The notes under the pieces are model-generated. The model was not told where the DNA came from, ran no database searches, and saw only the letters and a program-made list of their open reading frames with translations. DNA of 64,000 bases, from NCBI GenBank assembly GCA_030762935.1, contig CM060884.1, forward strand, positions 73,349,196 through 73,413,195. Direction: 5' to 3'. Shown here in pieces: positions 43,576-54,779 of this stretch (positions are counted from its first letter, which is position 1; every line of letters begins with the position of its first letter). The position numbers were made by a program, and so were the translations under genes. This DNA is from Hymenopus coronatus. Its lineage: Eukaryota; Arthropoda; Insecta; Mantodea; Hymenopodidae.

Positions 43576-45280
43576 ATGACTGACCGAACGTTTGAAATCG
43601 TGGGATCCCAACGACATGATTACAGCAGTGAAAGTAGTTCGCAGGAAAGAAATGGGATACTTGGCAGCTTCCAAGAAGTTCAATGTTCCGCGTTCGACAC
43701 TCTGTGATTATGTTCGTTCAGGAACTGAACCCGCAATTGCCGTATGTTCGAAATTAGGCAAGACACCGATTTTCCCTTCTGAACTTGAAGAAAAATTAGT
43801 TGAGTACCTTTTGATTATGGAGAAGAAGTATTTTGGTTTCACCAGAAGTGACGTAACACGCCTAGCTTAGCAGCTTGCTGTCCGGAATAATATTCCGAAT
43901 AAGTTTTCTGTGCTTAAAGAAGCAGGTGGCAAGGACTGGTTTAAGAGTTTTATGAAAAGACATGCGTCCACGCTATCTCTACGTCAGGCAACTGGAACCT
44001 CTGTTGCTAGAGTGAAAGGCTTCAATAAAAAAGAGGTAGGCAAATTTTTTGACATTTATGAGGAAGAAATGGCCAAACATAGCTTTCCACCGTCACGCAT
44101 TTTTAATGTAGATGAAACTGGACACTCTATAGTTCAGAACAAACAGCCGAAGATAGTCGCCCTAAAAGGCAAACGTCAAATAGGAAGTCTCACTGCAGCA
44201 GAAAGGGGATCTTTAATAACTGCAGTATTCTCCATGAGTGCTAGTGGAATATTTGTTCCACCTTTGATACTTTTTCCGAGGAAGAATTTTAGTCACCTTC
44301 TGGCGCGAGGAGCTCCTGTGGGATCGATCTTCAGATGCCAACAGTCTGGTTGGATAAATGCTGAAGCTTTCATGGAATGGTTCCAGCATTTCATTTCGAG
44401 TACGAAGCCAACAGAAACAGATCCTGTGATGCTAATACTAGATGGGCACTTAAGCCACACTAGAAATCTTGAACTTATTGAAGAAGCAAGAAATCACCAT
44501 GTCTCAATCATTTCCTTGCCCCCTCACAGCACTCACAAGCTCCAGCCTTTAGATAAGACCTTCCTGGGTCCACTAAAGCACTATTATGGTGAAGAGATTA
44601 GACGGTGGCAGTTCCAAAACAGAAGAGGAGTAACTCACTATGAAGTTTGTGAACTTTTAGGGAATGCTTATCTTCAGGTACAATCAGGTAAAATAGCAGC
44701 TGGGGGTTTTCGGGCAACAGGTTTGTATCCTGTGAACAGAAAAGTATTTGATGATTCAGAGTTTCAGGAAGTCAAACATGAAGATGAATCAGAAACTAAG
44801 CCAGCTCAAATTTCACTCACGGACGACACTCCACCTCCTTCCAGTCCACAACCAAACACCAGAACCTTCTCATCCAGTGCCCATTCAGCAGATACAATAT
44901 TTCCTGAACAAATATCTCCCATTCCAACAGTGAAAGCTAAAAAATCAAACCGAGGCCGGCCTAAAAGTTCAGCACAACTTATAACGGGATCTCCCTACAA
45001 AAGGATACTTGAAAATTCTCAGAAAGGTAAAAATGTGAAGGTACCCCCTTCAAAGGCCTCACAGAAGCAGCAGAAATGTCCCAAGACGCAGAACATTTCC
45101 AGCAAGAATGGAAAAAAAGGAACGGACATCACTACACGAGATGAAGAGTGCATGTATTGCAAAGGAAAGTTCCCTCGCCATGGGGAAGAATGGATTCAGT
45201 GCATCACCTGTGAAGAATGGTGCCATGAGGAATGTTCAGGTGCCGAAAAGCAGACCTTTACTTGTGATTACTGTGCATGA
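43576..45280 (+). pseudogene. Pogo-like transposase with C-terminal PHD finger, two lesions
   Basis: DDE transposase of the pogo/Tigger group, expected to bind the TIRs and cut at TA. In order, numbered from 43592: a pipsqueak-type HTH (residues about 9-45, including GYLAASKKFNVPRSTLCDYV); a CENP-B-like second DNA-binding region; a DDE_1 catalytic domain with Asp in FNVDETG (44111), LILDGHLSH (44441) and LQPLDKTFLGPLK (44552), 36 residues between the last two; a Ser/Pro/Lys-rich linker with an AT-hook-like NRGRPK; and a C4HC3 PHD finger from 45149 (CMYCKGKF, CITCEEWCHEEC, CDYC). Lesions: the ATG at 43576 is out of frame with the rest by one base, probably an extra T at 43591-43593, and TAG at 43868-43870 interrupts the frame after codon 92. 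Otherwise it is intact to the TGA at 45280. All catalytic residues are kept, so inactivation looks recent. Confidence 0.9.
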
Positions 45281-45740
45281 ACAGAGAAAATCAGTGCATA
45301 CCTTTTGTTGTGTATTTTAGGTTTTTCATTTTCTAAGAGTTTTTAAAGATGACATTCCAGTTTATATGTCAGTTTCAAAGTTCAAGGGTTTTTAAAACTA
45401 GGCTAAGAAGTTAGCCAAGTCTTAAAACCTCACTATGTTTAAGATTTTCAGTCAAAATGAGATTTAATATTGTTTGTGTATATTACAATAAAATTTGGCG
45501 GGTAATCTCGGATAGTGTCCGACATTACCCTCCTATAGCACGACATAAGCATTTTGACCATTTTCCTTTAAATCTTCAATAGAAAATATGCCCTTCATGT
45601 TAAGACCTTGTATGCTTCACAGGATTAAACGCACTGCATAGGCAATACATTGTGGTAAAATATGCCCTTAGTATAGGTTCTTACACACTACAATTCTCAA
45701 AAAATGAAAATGGTATCAGACATTACCCGCCCTTACTCTA

Positions 45741-46004
45741 CTAATCCTGAGCACAGAGTAATTCTAACAATAATTTAAACAGTCAAATAGAAAATTTATT
45801 TTAATGACACTTGACTGCAATGAGTTTATTTCTAAAACAAAGTTTAAGTGTATATTATATATTATTATTATTATTTATTGTAATAATTATCACTATATTA
45901 TAATGACAAATGTAAAGCTAGTGTGCTGATAGCATGTACTAATGTATGAATGCATGTAATGTTATTATTGTAACGGGGCATGCAGATGAATATGCAATAA
46001 AAAG
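45741..46004. other. AT-rich DNA with a short TTA run
   Basis: ATTATTATTATTATTTATTG at 45866. No gene. Confidence 0.35.
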
Positions 46005-46625
46005 GGGGGGTATCTGAATTTAGATATTTAGGAGCACTTGTAAATAATGATAATAATTTAAACGAGTGCATGAAGGAATTCAAAGTGAAAATGTAGCATA
46101 TTATGCAAATTTAAGTCTATTAAAAATAGGTTTATTAATACAGGGACAAAATTCAAGACCTACAAAACACTAATAAGACCAATAATAACGTATGCTGCAG
46201 AAAACTGGACTCTTAACAATGTAGATGAAGAAATAATAAGAAGATTTGAAAAGAAAATACTTAGACGAATCTTTGGACCTGTAAAGGATAAAGACCAGTG
46301 GAGAATAAGATATAATTATGAGATAGAAGAACTAATTAATCAGCAAAATATTGTGAAATGTATAAAGGCACAAAGAATAAGATGGCTAGGACACAAAGAG
46401 AATGACAGAAGATAGAATGCCAAAAAGAATATTGAAAGGAAGACTGTACGCTAGAAGAAAAGAAGGAAGATAAAAAAACAAGATGGTTAGATGATGTGCT
46501 AGAAGACCTAAGAAAGTTTGGAATCAGAGGGTGGAAAAGTAAATCGAAGATAGAGATATGTGGAGGAGGATTGTGCAGGTGGCCAAAACTCACCAAGGGC
46601 TGTAGAGCCACAAGAGGAGAAGAAT
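46005..46625 (+). pseudogene. Non-LTR retrotransposon reverse transcriptase, C-terminal remnant
   Basis: Broken frames reproduce the C-terminal part of a LINE reverse transcriptase protein. First comes EFRYLGALVNNDNNLNE, then after a stop and frame changes TYKTLIRPIITYAAENWTL, RRFEKKILRRIFGPVKDKDQ, RIRWLGH, and in another frame RKFGIRGWKSKIEDRDMW. These blocks are typical of RTE-like elements annotated in insects as endonuclease-reverse transcriptase. The catalytic YADD region and endonuclease are absent, so it is a 5'-truncated copy. At least two frameshifts and several stops show that it is dead. No poly-A tail or target duplication could be defined. Confidence 0.75.
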
Positions 46626-47574
46626 ATGCAAGTTGCTGTAACTTAGGTAATTAAGGCAAGGCGAGCTAGCTTAATTCCAGGTAACAGTTCACCAATCACC
46701 ACCTGCTAATGAGCACAGGGTTTAGGCTAAAGAATGTAAGATAGAAAACAAAAGACATAAAGAAGTGAGACAGGAATAATGGCTTGTCTTCCAAGTAGCA
46801 CAGGGAATTGGAGAAACAGACAAAGCAAGCATAACGTTAAAGTGAGAAGGAAACATCGCGTTTTTCCAAAGGCGTCATGTGCATGCTATGACGTCAAAAC
46901 TTGGCACAATTTATTCTCATAGCTTGTGAGGTGATGCTAACTAATAACAAATAGGATATGCTGTTACATTTTATGGCGCGAAAGTTGGGTTCATTTAGGA
47001 TCAATATTTAAGGCAACGCAGATCTCTTATATGGTTACTCTATTACTATCTCTCTGGAGCTTGTGTTCACGTCATATTGTGTTGCGCGCAGGGCCACGTG
47101 CTGAAGTAGTGGGGGAGCGACGTGTAGATGGTAGGATTAGGCTCAGGCTCCTCAATAATTTGAGTGGTGGGATGGTATTCACTTATAAGAAAACAAGCTA
47201 GCTGCCCGTTAAGTTTGTGATACAATAAATTCAAGTCATAAGGAAAAATGCAGTGTTTTTAATATTAGCCTCGACCACAAACTCCTGAGATAATTTTAAT
47301 TAGAAGACTAAGAGTGGAATCTTCTTAAACATGAAGCTGGAACGAGACACCGACTTCCCACGACACATTTCTCCACCTGTTGTGTAAACTGAAGCATGAA
47401 TTCCCTTTCGCGTTCGCGCTAAATTTTGAAACAGAAATTGGCTCGCGCTTGGGCCTAGTTTGAATTAGCAATCGACTCTTATCTCACGGCGTTTTAATGG
47501 GCTTGTTGAGCTTCACAAATCCAGACAACCGGGAAATTTCTTGAATAATAATTGACTAGGATTAATTATTCTTT
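46626..47574. other. Unassigned DNA
   Basis: Nearly 1 kb without a recognised repeat or a convincing frame. Since most of the window is repetitive, this may be host single-copy DNA. Confidence 0.35.
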
Positions 47575-48025
47575 CACACAAGCCGTGTGTAGGATAGGAG
47601 TTAGACAGGTAGAGTCAGACTGAAAAATTCAATGAACCACGGATCTCCTGTCTCTAGCCGGTTGCTCTGCCACTGAGCTACAAAGGCAACATGCCGGCAT
47701 AGCATTGAATTTAACTGACTCGTATGTTTCCCAGTAAAACATAAGGTGACCTCAAATTATTTTGAGATGAGAACCCCAATGGCGACTTACAATGTTGTAA
47801 GTACTTAATTCCTGGATCTGAACAACATTCCTAAGTCACCATTGCGGTTGGCGTCTCAAAATAATTTGAGGTCACCTTGTGTTTTACTGGGAAACATGCG
47901 AGTCAGTTGATAACTTCAATGCTATGCCGGTATGTTGCCATTGTAGCAACCGGATAGAGATCGAGAGATCCGCGGTTCAAATCCCGGCTATGACATTGAA
48001 TTTTTCAGTCTGACTCTACCTATTA
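47575..48025. repeat. Palindromic element with SINE D arms, copy 1
   Basis: The left arm (47575-47790) is a reverse SINE D module (TCAGACTGAAAAATTCAATG, reverse A box GCTCTGCCACTGAGCTAC) plus a block ending GTGACCTCAAATTATTTTGA. The right arm (47850-48025) is the inverse, ending in a B box GGTTCAAATCCCGG and CAGTCTGACTCTACCT. The arms are about 180-200 bp. A second, more decayed copy lies at 61.9-62.3 kb. Confidence 0.75.
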
Positions 48026-48983
48026 GGATTTTCTTTGTACAATTGTAGTTTATTCACAATTATTTCGTACAAATCTTATATGAAACTGCAATTATTTGCT
48101 TTGTTAAATGCGAAGGTAGTTTCTCTCGCGATGGTTAACTTTTTTTACAAGTTTCGACGGGAAAATCTGATTCCTCAGAATAATATGTTTTCACTTTTTA
48201 ATACAAATGAGCGGAAACTACTCAATGGTCCCGCTGCAAATATTTGTACGCATACAATTCTACGCGAACACATTAATCTAATATCATTAATGACCTCCAA
48301 GTGGTCCATTTCATGCTTCCGAGAAAACTTCTTTTTCTGAATAACTGGGTTCACAACCAAGAAAGTCAATACGTAACTATGATACTTATTGTTGGAAAAC
48401 AAAATCGCATAGAGAAAATCAAAACACTTATACGCGACGAAAGCACAAGGAATAATAAACATTTGCATCCAGCGATTTCAACTTCGGAATGTAACTGAAC
48501 AAAATATTTGAACATTACATATTACAAAAATGGCATAAAATTCACAAAATGTCGGCAGATTTTGTGGTTAGAATATAAATATTGCCTCAAAACTAGTAAT
48601 ACAAAATGCTGTCACGTGTATTATTGCCGAGAGTTTAACTTGTATGGTTTTAAAAATACTTTGTGAATTAAGAATTAATCTGAATAAATTGCGATTTGTC
48701 TCACATATTCTTGGAAAATACAAGTTTTGTTATAAGCTGATTGAGTAACATGATGGAGGTGACTGGCCTCTTGCGATGACACTCCTAGTGGACTTTTCGA
48801 GTGCGCACCAGCTTCCATTGGACTACGTGCACTTTTACACTTTGGCTTCACACAGGATATTCTAGAACATTTAAACATTTGATGCTGTTTGGCTAAGACT
48901 ATCCACTATCAGGGCGTTGGTTCTCCATATTAGGAGTACAGCCACCATGTTGGAAAGCTCTTCCGGGATATCGCTAAGTTTAT
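48026..48983. other. Unassigned DNA
   Basis: Overlapping 101-codon forward (48035-48340) and 97-codon reverse (48175-48468) frames show no recognisable domain. Confidence 0.3.
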
Positions 48984-48987
48984 TTAA

Positions 48988-49700
48988 CCCTAGAGAGGTG
49001 GCGCGGGGTATTTTCCGACCCGTCAGTCAGTTTTATTTGCAAGATGTGGATAATGTTTTTGGATGTCTGCACTCTGTCTTTCCCTTACCTTTCACAGCAT
49101 TCCTTGGCCTTTCTTAGAAGTGTACAGGCAGCACATTCCTAGAAAATAGGCTATTTGTGAACATCGGATCAAAGAAGGACGGTAAATACTCCAGGCCACC
49201 TCTCCCGTTGCTTATTGCATACTGTTTCTGTAGTTATAGCTCGTCCTCGAGAAGTTGTGGCTATAATACGTACTTATTTTGGAAGGTAGTGTTGTTTTAT
49301 ATCTCATTATGAGTTACAAGGAACAACAGGCAAGGTTGTAGCCGTAATAAGGGAAGTGGAAGAAGAAACATTATGTGATGAAAATAGTGAAACCGAAGAT
49401 GAACTTGAAATTCTGAGTTCAAATAGTGAAAGTGAACAAAAATCAGAAGAGCAAGAACTCAAAATTTGCACACTCGCTTCCAAAATATAGTGACTCACTT
49501 ACCAGGTGTAAAATCAGCAGCAAAAACCGCAAAATCTCCTTTAGAGACCACACTGTAATTTTGTGTAAGAGCTGTGTTTAAATTATAAAGGGGCTAAAAA
49601 CATTTGTTTTTACTGTTGAGATAAACAAATTATTAACTGACTTATTATCATTATACTAGTGAAGTGAACACCGAGTGTGTATTGTGCTGCACCTCAGTTC
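48988..49700 (+). pseudogene. PiggyBac-like transposon remnant (left end and transposase N-terminus)
   Basis: TTAA at 48984-48987 is followed by CCCTAGAGAGGTGGCGCGGG, which fits a piggyBac terminus (TTAA target, CCCTAG start). Further in, about 49345-49480, a forward frame reads an acidic stretch (VIREVEEETLCDENSETEDE), typical of the piggyBac N-terminal region. A second frame then gives NIVTHLPGVKSAAKTAKSPL, which resembles the conserved HLPG...A..SPLE block at the start of the transposase core. The frames do not join, the catalytic domain is missing and no right terminus is visible before 50.2 kb. Confidence 0.5.
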
Positions 49701-50208
49701 CAAGTTACTGTAATTTTAGAAGGTAGCATATATTGTAATAGTTTCTTTCAGTTTTAAGCTAATCTTTATACCACAAAACAGTTATTTTAATGTATTATGT
49801 TTTGATAGCTAAATATATAGAATAATATAACAAAATATTTAATTAGCTCGCTTACAGCAACTCCTGGGGTCGCAGGTGACTCCGCGCCACCACTAATGTA
49901 ACACATACTAGCAGGGGGGGACTGCAGACCCGACCACCAGGTCTTGACCGTCGGGGAAACCTCTACCTCGTTGGTGTGTCACGGGGCGACGCTCCGAGCT
50001 CAACCGCTCAACCACTTCATCTCTCACCTCGCCCAGACCAAGGATGACTCATCTCTTAACGTTTTGTGTTAGTAACCCCGTACTCAGAATAATATTGGCC
50101 ACGGTTAATGGAATCTCTCAACTTTGTAAACCAAACATTTGCATTTACATATTTACTCTTTATCAATATATAAGCTTAAATTAAGTCTTGTTATCATTGC
50201 TCTAAAAG
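49701..50208. other. Unassigned DNA with a possible reverse tRNA-like fragment
   Basis: 49895-50040 is GC-rich; the reverse strand has GAAGTGGTTGAGCGGTTGAG, an A-box-like sequence, but no clear B box. It may be a degraded SINE. Confidence 0.3.
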
Positions 50209-50462
50209 CCGCGCCGTGGCCGAGTGGTTAGACCACTCACCTCTCACCTAGACGGTCCGGGTTCGATCCCAAGCGACGTATGTGAGATTTATGGTGGACA
50301 AAGCGGCGCTGGGGCGGGTTTTCTCCGGGTTCCCCGGTTTCCCCCGCCATCGCATTCCACCGGTGCTCCATCTTCATTCAAGTATCATCAGTGTCACCGC
50401 CTGCGGTGCCATTAGCAGTTAAAGCGGGCGTTAAACACTACCAAAAGCAACAACAACAAATT
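50209..50462 (+). repeat. SINE family C, forward copy
   Basis: Head GCCGTGGCCGAGTGGTTAGA (A box, class II tRNA-like), B box GTCCGGGTTCGATCCC, body with GGTGGACAAAGCGGCGCTGG and CACCGGTGCTCCATCTTCAT, and a tail AGCAACAACAACAAA. It is the most complete copy of this family here. Confidence 0.85.
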
Positions 50463-50542
50463 TGCTCTAACATCTGCCTTCCTTTCACCACCCTTAAATG
50501 GCTATCCCCTAGGTCGCAGAACCTTGTTCGCGACAATATTAA

Positions 50543-51204
50543 TTTTACTTTCTCTACTCTATGTATATAGTGTATAGAGAATTGATTACCGAGATTTCGC
50601 CGGAAATATGTGTTTTAGGTCTCCCTGAATCGATAAAAAGCATTTTTAGAAACAGGTCCGTGTATGTGTGTGTATGCCTGTGGACAGCATAGCTCTAAAA
50701 CGAAAGGTCTGTTAAATACCAAATTTGGTATTTAGGTTAAGTATTTTTCATCGATGCGACACGAAGATTTTCTAAAAAATCCCCCTACCATAAGCTACCC
50801 TTTATTTATAAAAATGTTGGAAAATTTGGATATTCTCAAAAATGGCTTTAAGGATTTAGATTAAAACTCCGTAAATTAAAGATGTTTACATGAAAGATAA
50901 AATGTATATCTTCAATTTTCTGGGAATAGCCTCTGAAGACATCTTTATTCTGAAAGAATTTTGCGGAATTTTGCATAACTGGTAAACCATAAGAGATAGA
51001 CAAAAACTTGATATTCAAAAAATGTATATTTCGTCAAAACTTTACGTTTTTGTTACGGATATTCCTTGTTAGTCCATACAAAGGAACTTCAATCACATAG
51101 CAACCAGATTTTAAAAGATTTTCCTATCACTTTAGCCTGTGGTATTCTCTTTATTCCCCGTCCACTTACAAGGAAGCAAGTAATAAGACCCTTTCTGCTA
51201 ATGT
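50543..51204 (-). repeat. RF-A copy, start end missing
   Basis: It runs from TTTTACTTTCTCTACTCT to CTTTCTGCTAATGTG, where the next reverse copy begins directly, giving a head-to-tail tandem. Confidence 0.8.
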
Positions 51205-51205
51205 G

Positions 51206-52033
51206 TTACTTTCTCTACACGTACTATGTACGTAGTGCTTAAAGAAGGTACTGTTCTCTACCTAAAAATTCGATTCCGAGATTTCACCGGAAATATATGC
51301 TTTAGGGTCCCCTTTATCAAAAAAAAAGGAGTTTTCAGAATAAGGTCCGTGTGGGTGCGAGTCCGTGTGACTGTGAACACGATAACTCAAAAACAAAAAT
51401 TCGGTAAAATACCAAACTTGGTATTTAAATTCAGTATCTTCCAGGGTTGCGACACCAAGATTTTGAGAAAAATCCCCCCAGAACAAACTACCCTTTACAT
51501 GGAGCTTTTTTTGAAAATTTTGATTTTCTGCAAAATGCTGTAATGATTTTGATTAAAATGTTGTATATTAAAGATATTTAAGTGGCAAATAAAATGTATA
51601 TCTTGAATTTTCTGGCAATAGCCTCTGAAGACTACTTTATTGTGGAAGAATTTTACGGAATTTTGTATAACTGCTAAACCGTAACAGATGGGCCAAAACT
51701 TACAACAGAGAGTACGTTAAAACACACAATTTATGTTATACATATTTTTTTCGTGGAGCTGATCGTTTTTGAGATGTTCCTTTTTATTGGTTTCAGCTCA
51801 TACGGCAATTTGTCAACTTCTGGCCATACAGAGGAATTTAAACATACTGCAGTCAGATTTTAAAATATTTTCCTAGTTCTTTAGCCTAAGATATTCTCTT
51901 TATTTCCTCCACTGACAAGGAAGAAAGTAATAAGATCCTTTCTGCTATTTTTTTTTCTCGATTAGTATTATGTAAATAGAAGAATAATTTGTTGCAGAGA
52001 TGTAGAGAAAGCCATGTGAAGGTAACGCATCAC
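51206..52033 (-). mobile_element. RF-A element, near full length
   Basis: TTACTTTCTCTACACGTACT to GTAGAGAAAGCCATGTGAAG. It directly follows the truncated copy. Confidence 0.85.
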
Positions 52034-52728
52034 AGTTTTATGTTGGTATTGGAATTAAATGATTTTTACTTTCAACAAAGGTTTTGTTCTATCATCACAT
52101 GCAACTCTCTCTCTCTCTGGTCTATCCGTGCTAGCGCACACCCGCTCTCTGGAACTCTCTCTCCAGAATGATGGATACGCATGTCGCGCAGATTGCATGC
52201 AATATTTGCTAACTGTTTTTCTCCAGTCTAAATGCTAGTTCATCTGTTTATCTGCACAATTATTTGAAGCAACGCTTATGCATTTATCTGCATGCATTGT
52301 AAAGCATAATCATATCATGTTTGAACTTCTCTTGTTGAAATACATTTACAAGTTTTCACTCTTGTGATAGTAAACATGGGACCTCGAATTATGTTTTCAA
52401 TATGTATCGTATAGTTTGTAACTGTCAAACATGTATTCTCTAATTTATGACTATAAAGCAGCAGTGCAGTTGATATTCATAATTCATTAGGCGTTGCTTG
52501 TTTTGTGTGCGAAACGTAATCTAACGAAATAATGGAAGCATGGTCACATTATCTTTAGTGTTGATAAATCCCAAATATTTTGCTCACGTTTGCTTGAAAG
52601 AAATCTGTACTTACCTTATGAAACTGATTCTGGAGTTATTCTTTTATCAAATTGTTGATTGAATTTTTCAATTACAAAGGGTCTGTTTTCCAAAATCTTT
52701 ATTTCCAGGAGTTAATAAAAACATAAAA
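52034..52728. other. Unassigned DNA
   Basis: A short CT-rich stretch (52107-52170) is the only visible feature. Confidence 0.3.
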
Positions 52729-52915
52729 AATGTTTTATTCCATTCTCAGGACTTTCTCTACTTAATTCTCCAAACAAACTCTTGTTGCAAACACTTACTA
52801 TTCTACCTGCTTTATACTAATCAAGACAGTCCTCTTAGTACTGATTTTCTTGTAGTTACAATCTGAATAAGGGAATGCACTAGGCTAAAGCAATAGTCAA
52901 ATATTGTATGCGTTG
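52729..52915 (+). repeat. RF-A start end, interrupted by a minisatellite
   Basis: AATGTTTTATTCCATTCTCA to AAAGCAATAGTCAAATATTG matches an old RF-A copy. It breaks off at the 45-bp array and a short continuation (CACAAAGTATAAGTATTTTA) appears at about 54095 after it. Confidence 0.6.
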
Positions 52916-52926
52916 GGCGCAATATG

Positions 52927-53985
52927 ATGGTTTGAATTTAGGTGGTTTGGTTGATGAGGTTTAGATTAGTTTGATTCATGAGGGTTAGATTGGTTTGGTT
53001 GATGTGGGTTAGATTGATTTGGTTGATGTGGGTTAGATTGGTTTGTTTGATGTTTAGGTTAGCTTGCTTGATGTGGTTTAGATTGGTTTGGTTGATGTGG
53101 GTTAGATTGGTTTGGTTGATGTGGTTTAGATTGGTTTGGTTGATGTGGTTTAGATTGGTTTGGTTGATGTGGTTTAGATTGGTTTGTTTGATGTTTAGGT
53201 TAGCTTGATTGATGTGGGTTAGATTGGTTTGGTTGATGTTTAGGTTAGCTTGATTGATGTGGGTTAGATTGGTTTGATTGATGTTTAGGTTAGCTTGATT
53301 GATGTGGGTTAGATTGGTTTGATTGATGTTTAGGTTAGCTTGATTGATGTGGGTTAGATTGGTTTGGTTGATGAGGTGTAGATTAATTTGATTGATGAGG
53401 GTTAGATTGGTTTGATTGATGTTTAGGTTAGCTTGATTGATGTGGGTTAGATTGGTTTGTTTGATGAGGTGTAGATTAGTTTGATTGATGAGGGTTAGAT
53501 TGGTTTGTTTGATGTTTAGGTTAGCTTGATTGATGTGGGTTAGATTGGTTTGGTTGATGAGGTGTAGATTAGTTTGATTGATGAGGGTTAGATTGGTTTG
53601 ATTGATGTTTAGGTTAGCTTGATTGATGTGGGTTAGATTGGTTTGGTTGATGTTTAGGTTAGCTTGATTGATGTGGGTTAGATTGGTTTGATTGATGTTT
53701 AGGTTAGCTTGATTGATGTGGGTTAGATTGGTTTGATTGATGTTTAGGTTAGCTTGATTGATGAGGGTTAGATTGGTTTGATTGATGTTTAGGTTAGCTT
53801 GATTGATGTGGGTTAGATTGGTTTGGTTGATGAGGTGTAGATTAGTTTGATTGATGAGGGTTAGATTGATTTGATTGATGAGGCTTAGATTGGTTTGGTT
53901 GATGTGGGTTGCATTGGTTTGGTTGATGAGGTTTAGATTAGTTGGATTGAAGAGAGATGGATTGGTTTGGTTGATAATGGATAGG
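52927..53985 (+). repeat. Minisatellite of 24- and 21-bp subunits (45-bp higher unit)
   Basis: The array alternates TTGATTGATGTGGGTTAGAT+TGGT (24 bp) with TTGATTGATGTTTAGGTTAG+C (21 bp), giving a 45-bp unit over much of its length; the right and left margins have only 24-bp types. It is stop-free on the reverse strand for 371 codons (repeat HINQANLNINQTNLT) because all subunits are multiples of 3. I see no signal that it is a gene. Confidence 0.93.
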
Positions 53986-54065
53986 TTAAGTAAAATTAAA
54001 CAAAGGACCTCCCTCCTAAGAAAAAAAAAAAAGAATTTTCTCTCAAACTCCATAACTAAATAAAA

Positions 54066-54137
54066 GAAAGCAAATAATATAGTCCTATTTCACAAAGTAT
54101 AAGTATTTTAAAATTTAAATCATTAACTAAGAATATA
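54066..54137 (+). repeat. RF-A continuation after the minisatellite
   Basis: AGCAAATAATATAGTCCTAT and AGTATAAGTATTTTAAAATT resemble RF-A middle sequence. It is short and uncertain. Confidence 0.4.
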
Positions 54138-54440
54138 GGGCGGCACCATGGCGGAATGGTTAGAGCGCTCGCTTTCCATCTCCGCATTTGCGATTTGTGA
54201 TGAATGAAGTGGCGTCTGTACGTATTTTCTCCGGGTGTTTCAGATTCCCCGCCACTTGTTCCACCAATTGCTCCCTTATCAGCTCTCCTATCATCCTTTT
54301 TGCATGCATTTCATATCATGCACTTCCCATACTCATGCCTTGCTATGGGCCGACCATTCGTTCCAGATTCTCCGTTCACATCCAAGAAGCTCTCAACAAT
54401 TTATCACACAGCAAAACACTACTTATACGCTTAAAAATAA
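54138..54440 (+). repeat. SINE family C, diverged copy without B box
   Basis: GCGGCACCATGGCGGAATGG, TTAGAGCGCTCGC is the tRNA-like head. CTCCGGGTGTTTCAGATTCC and CACTTGTTCCACCAATTGCT parallel the body of 50209-50462. The B box has been lost. Confidence 0.55.
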
Positions 54441-54779
54441 TACATCTTTAAATGAAAAAGTTACATAAACTTATGAAACCACATTTTCTAGAAGTTCTCG
54501 GGCTTCAAGCTAGGTGTAGTGATGAAGAATCATCGATGTTTTGGCAGCGTGCATCTCTCCCATCATCAGGATGATGAAACGTCGGTGATTACTGGCTTGA
54601 AGCCCAAGAACGTATAGAATATGTTCGTCGCCAGGAAAGCTTCAGATCCTATTTTATGAAATCGCATTTACCGATATGCATTGTTCTATTCATTTAAATA
54701 GGTACGTTAAAACATGTGGTGATATGACTACCTTATTATAAGTTGAAGCGACATAAACAAATATATTTTGAAAAATATG
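54441..54779. other. Unassigned DNA with a short inverted repeat
   Basis: GTTCTCGGGCTTCAAGC at 54496 is inverted at about 54593 (GCTTGAAGCCCAAGAAC), and GATGATGAAACG lies between. A stem of about 17 bp could form around a 90-base loop. Confidence 0.4.

Larger units (their letters stand above)
42930..45738 (+). mobile_element. Pogo/Tigger-like DNA transposon, nearly complete
   Basis: TIRs of about 25 bp (GAGTAAGGTCGGGTAATGTC at the left; the right end is its inverse with two differences) and a TA duplication at 42928-42929 and 45739-45740 define a 2809-bp element. It carries one transposase gene. The motif GGTAATGTCGGATA is repeated near both ends: 42941, 42959 (one change), 43299, inverted at 43323, 45501, inverted at about 45518, and in the right TIR. 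These look like transposase binding sites. It is the best-preserved transposon in the window. Confidence 0.92.

Noticed and set aside
46005..46625. Host gene with homology to a craniofacial-development-like protein
   Set aside because: Such database names usually come from LINE reverse transcriptases. The motifs here are those of a LINE C-terminus with stops and frameshifts.
50209..50290. Functional tRNA-Leu or tRNA-Ser gene
   Set aside because: A and B boxes are present, but the acceptor stem cannot be closed and the sequence continues into a SINE body shared with other copies.
52927..53985. Telomere-like repeat (TTAGG)
   Set aside because: TTTAGGTTAGC occurs within the 21-bp subunit, but there is no run of TTAGG units and the array is interstitial.
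52938..54053. 371-codon Asn/Gln-rich protein gene
   Set aside because: The frame is simply the stop-free strand of a 24/21-bp minisatellite. No promoter, splice or domain evidence.
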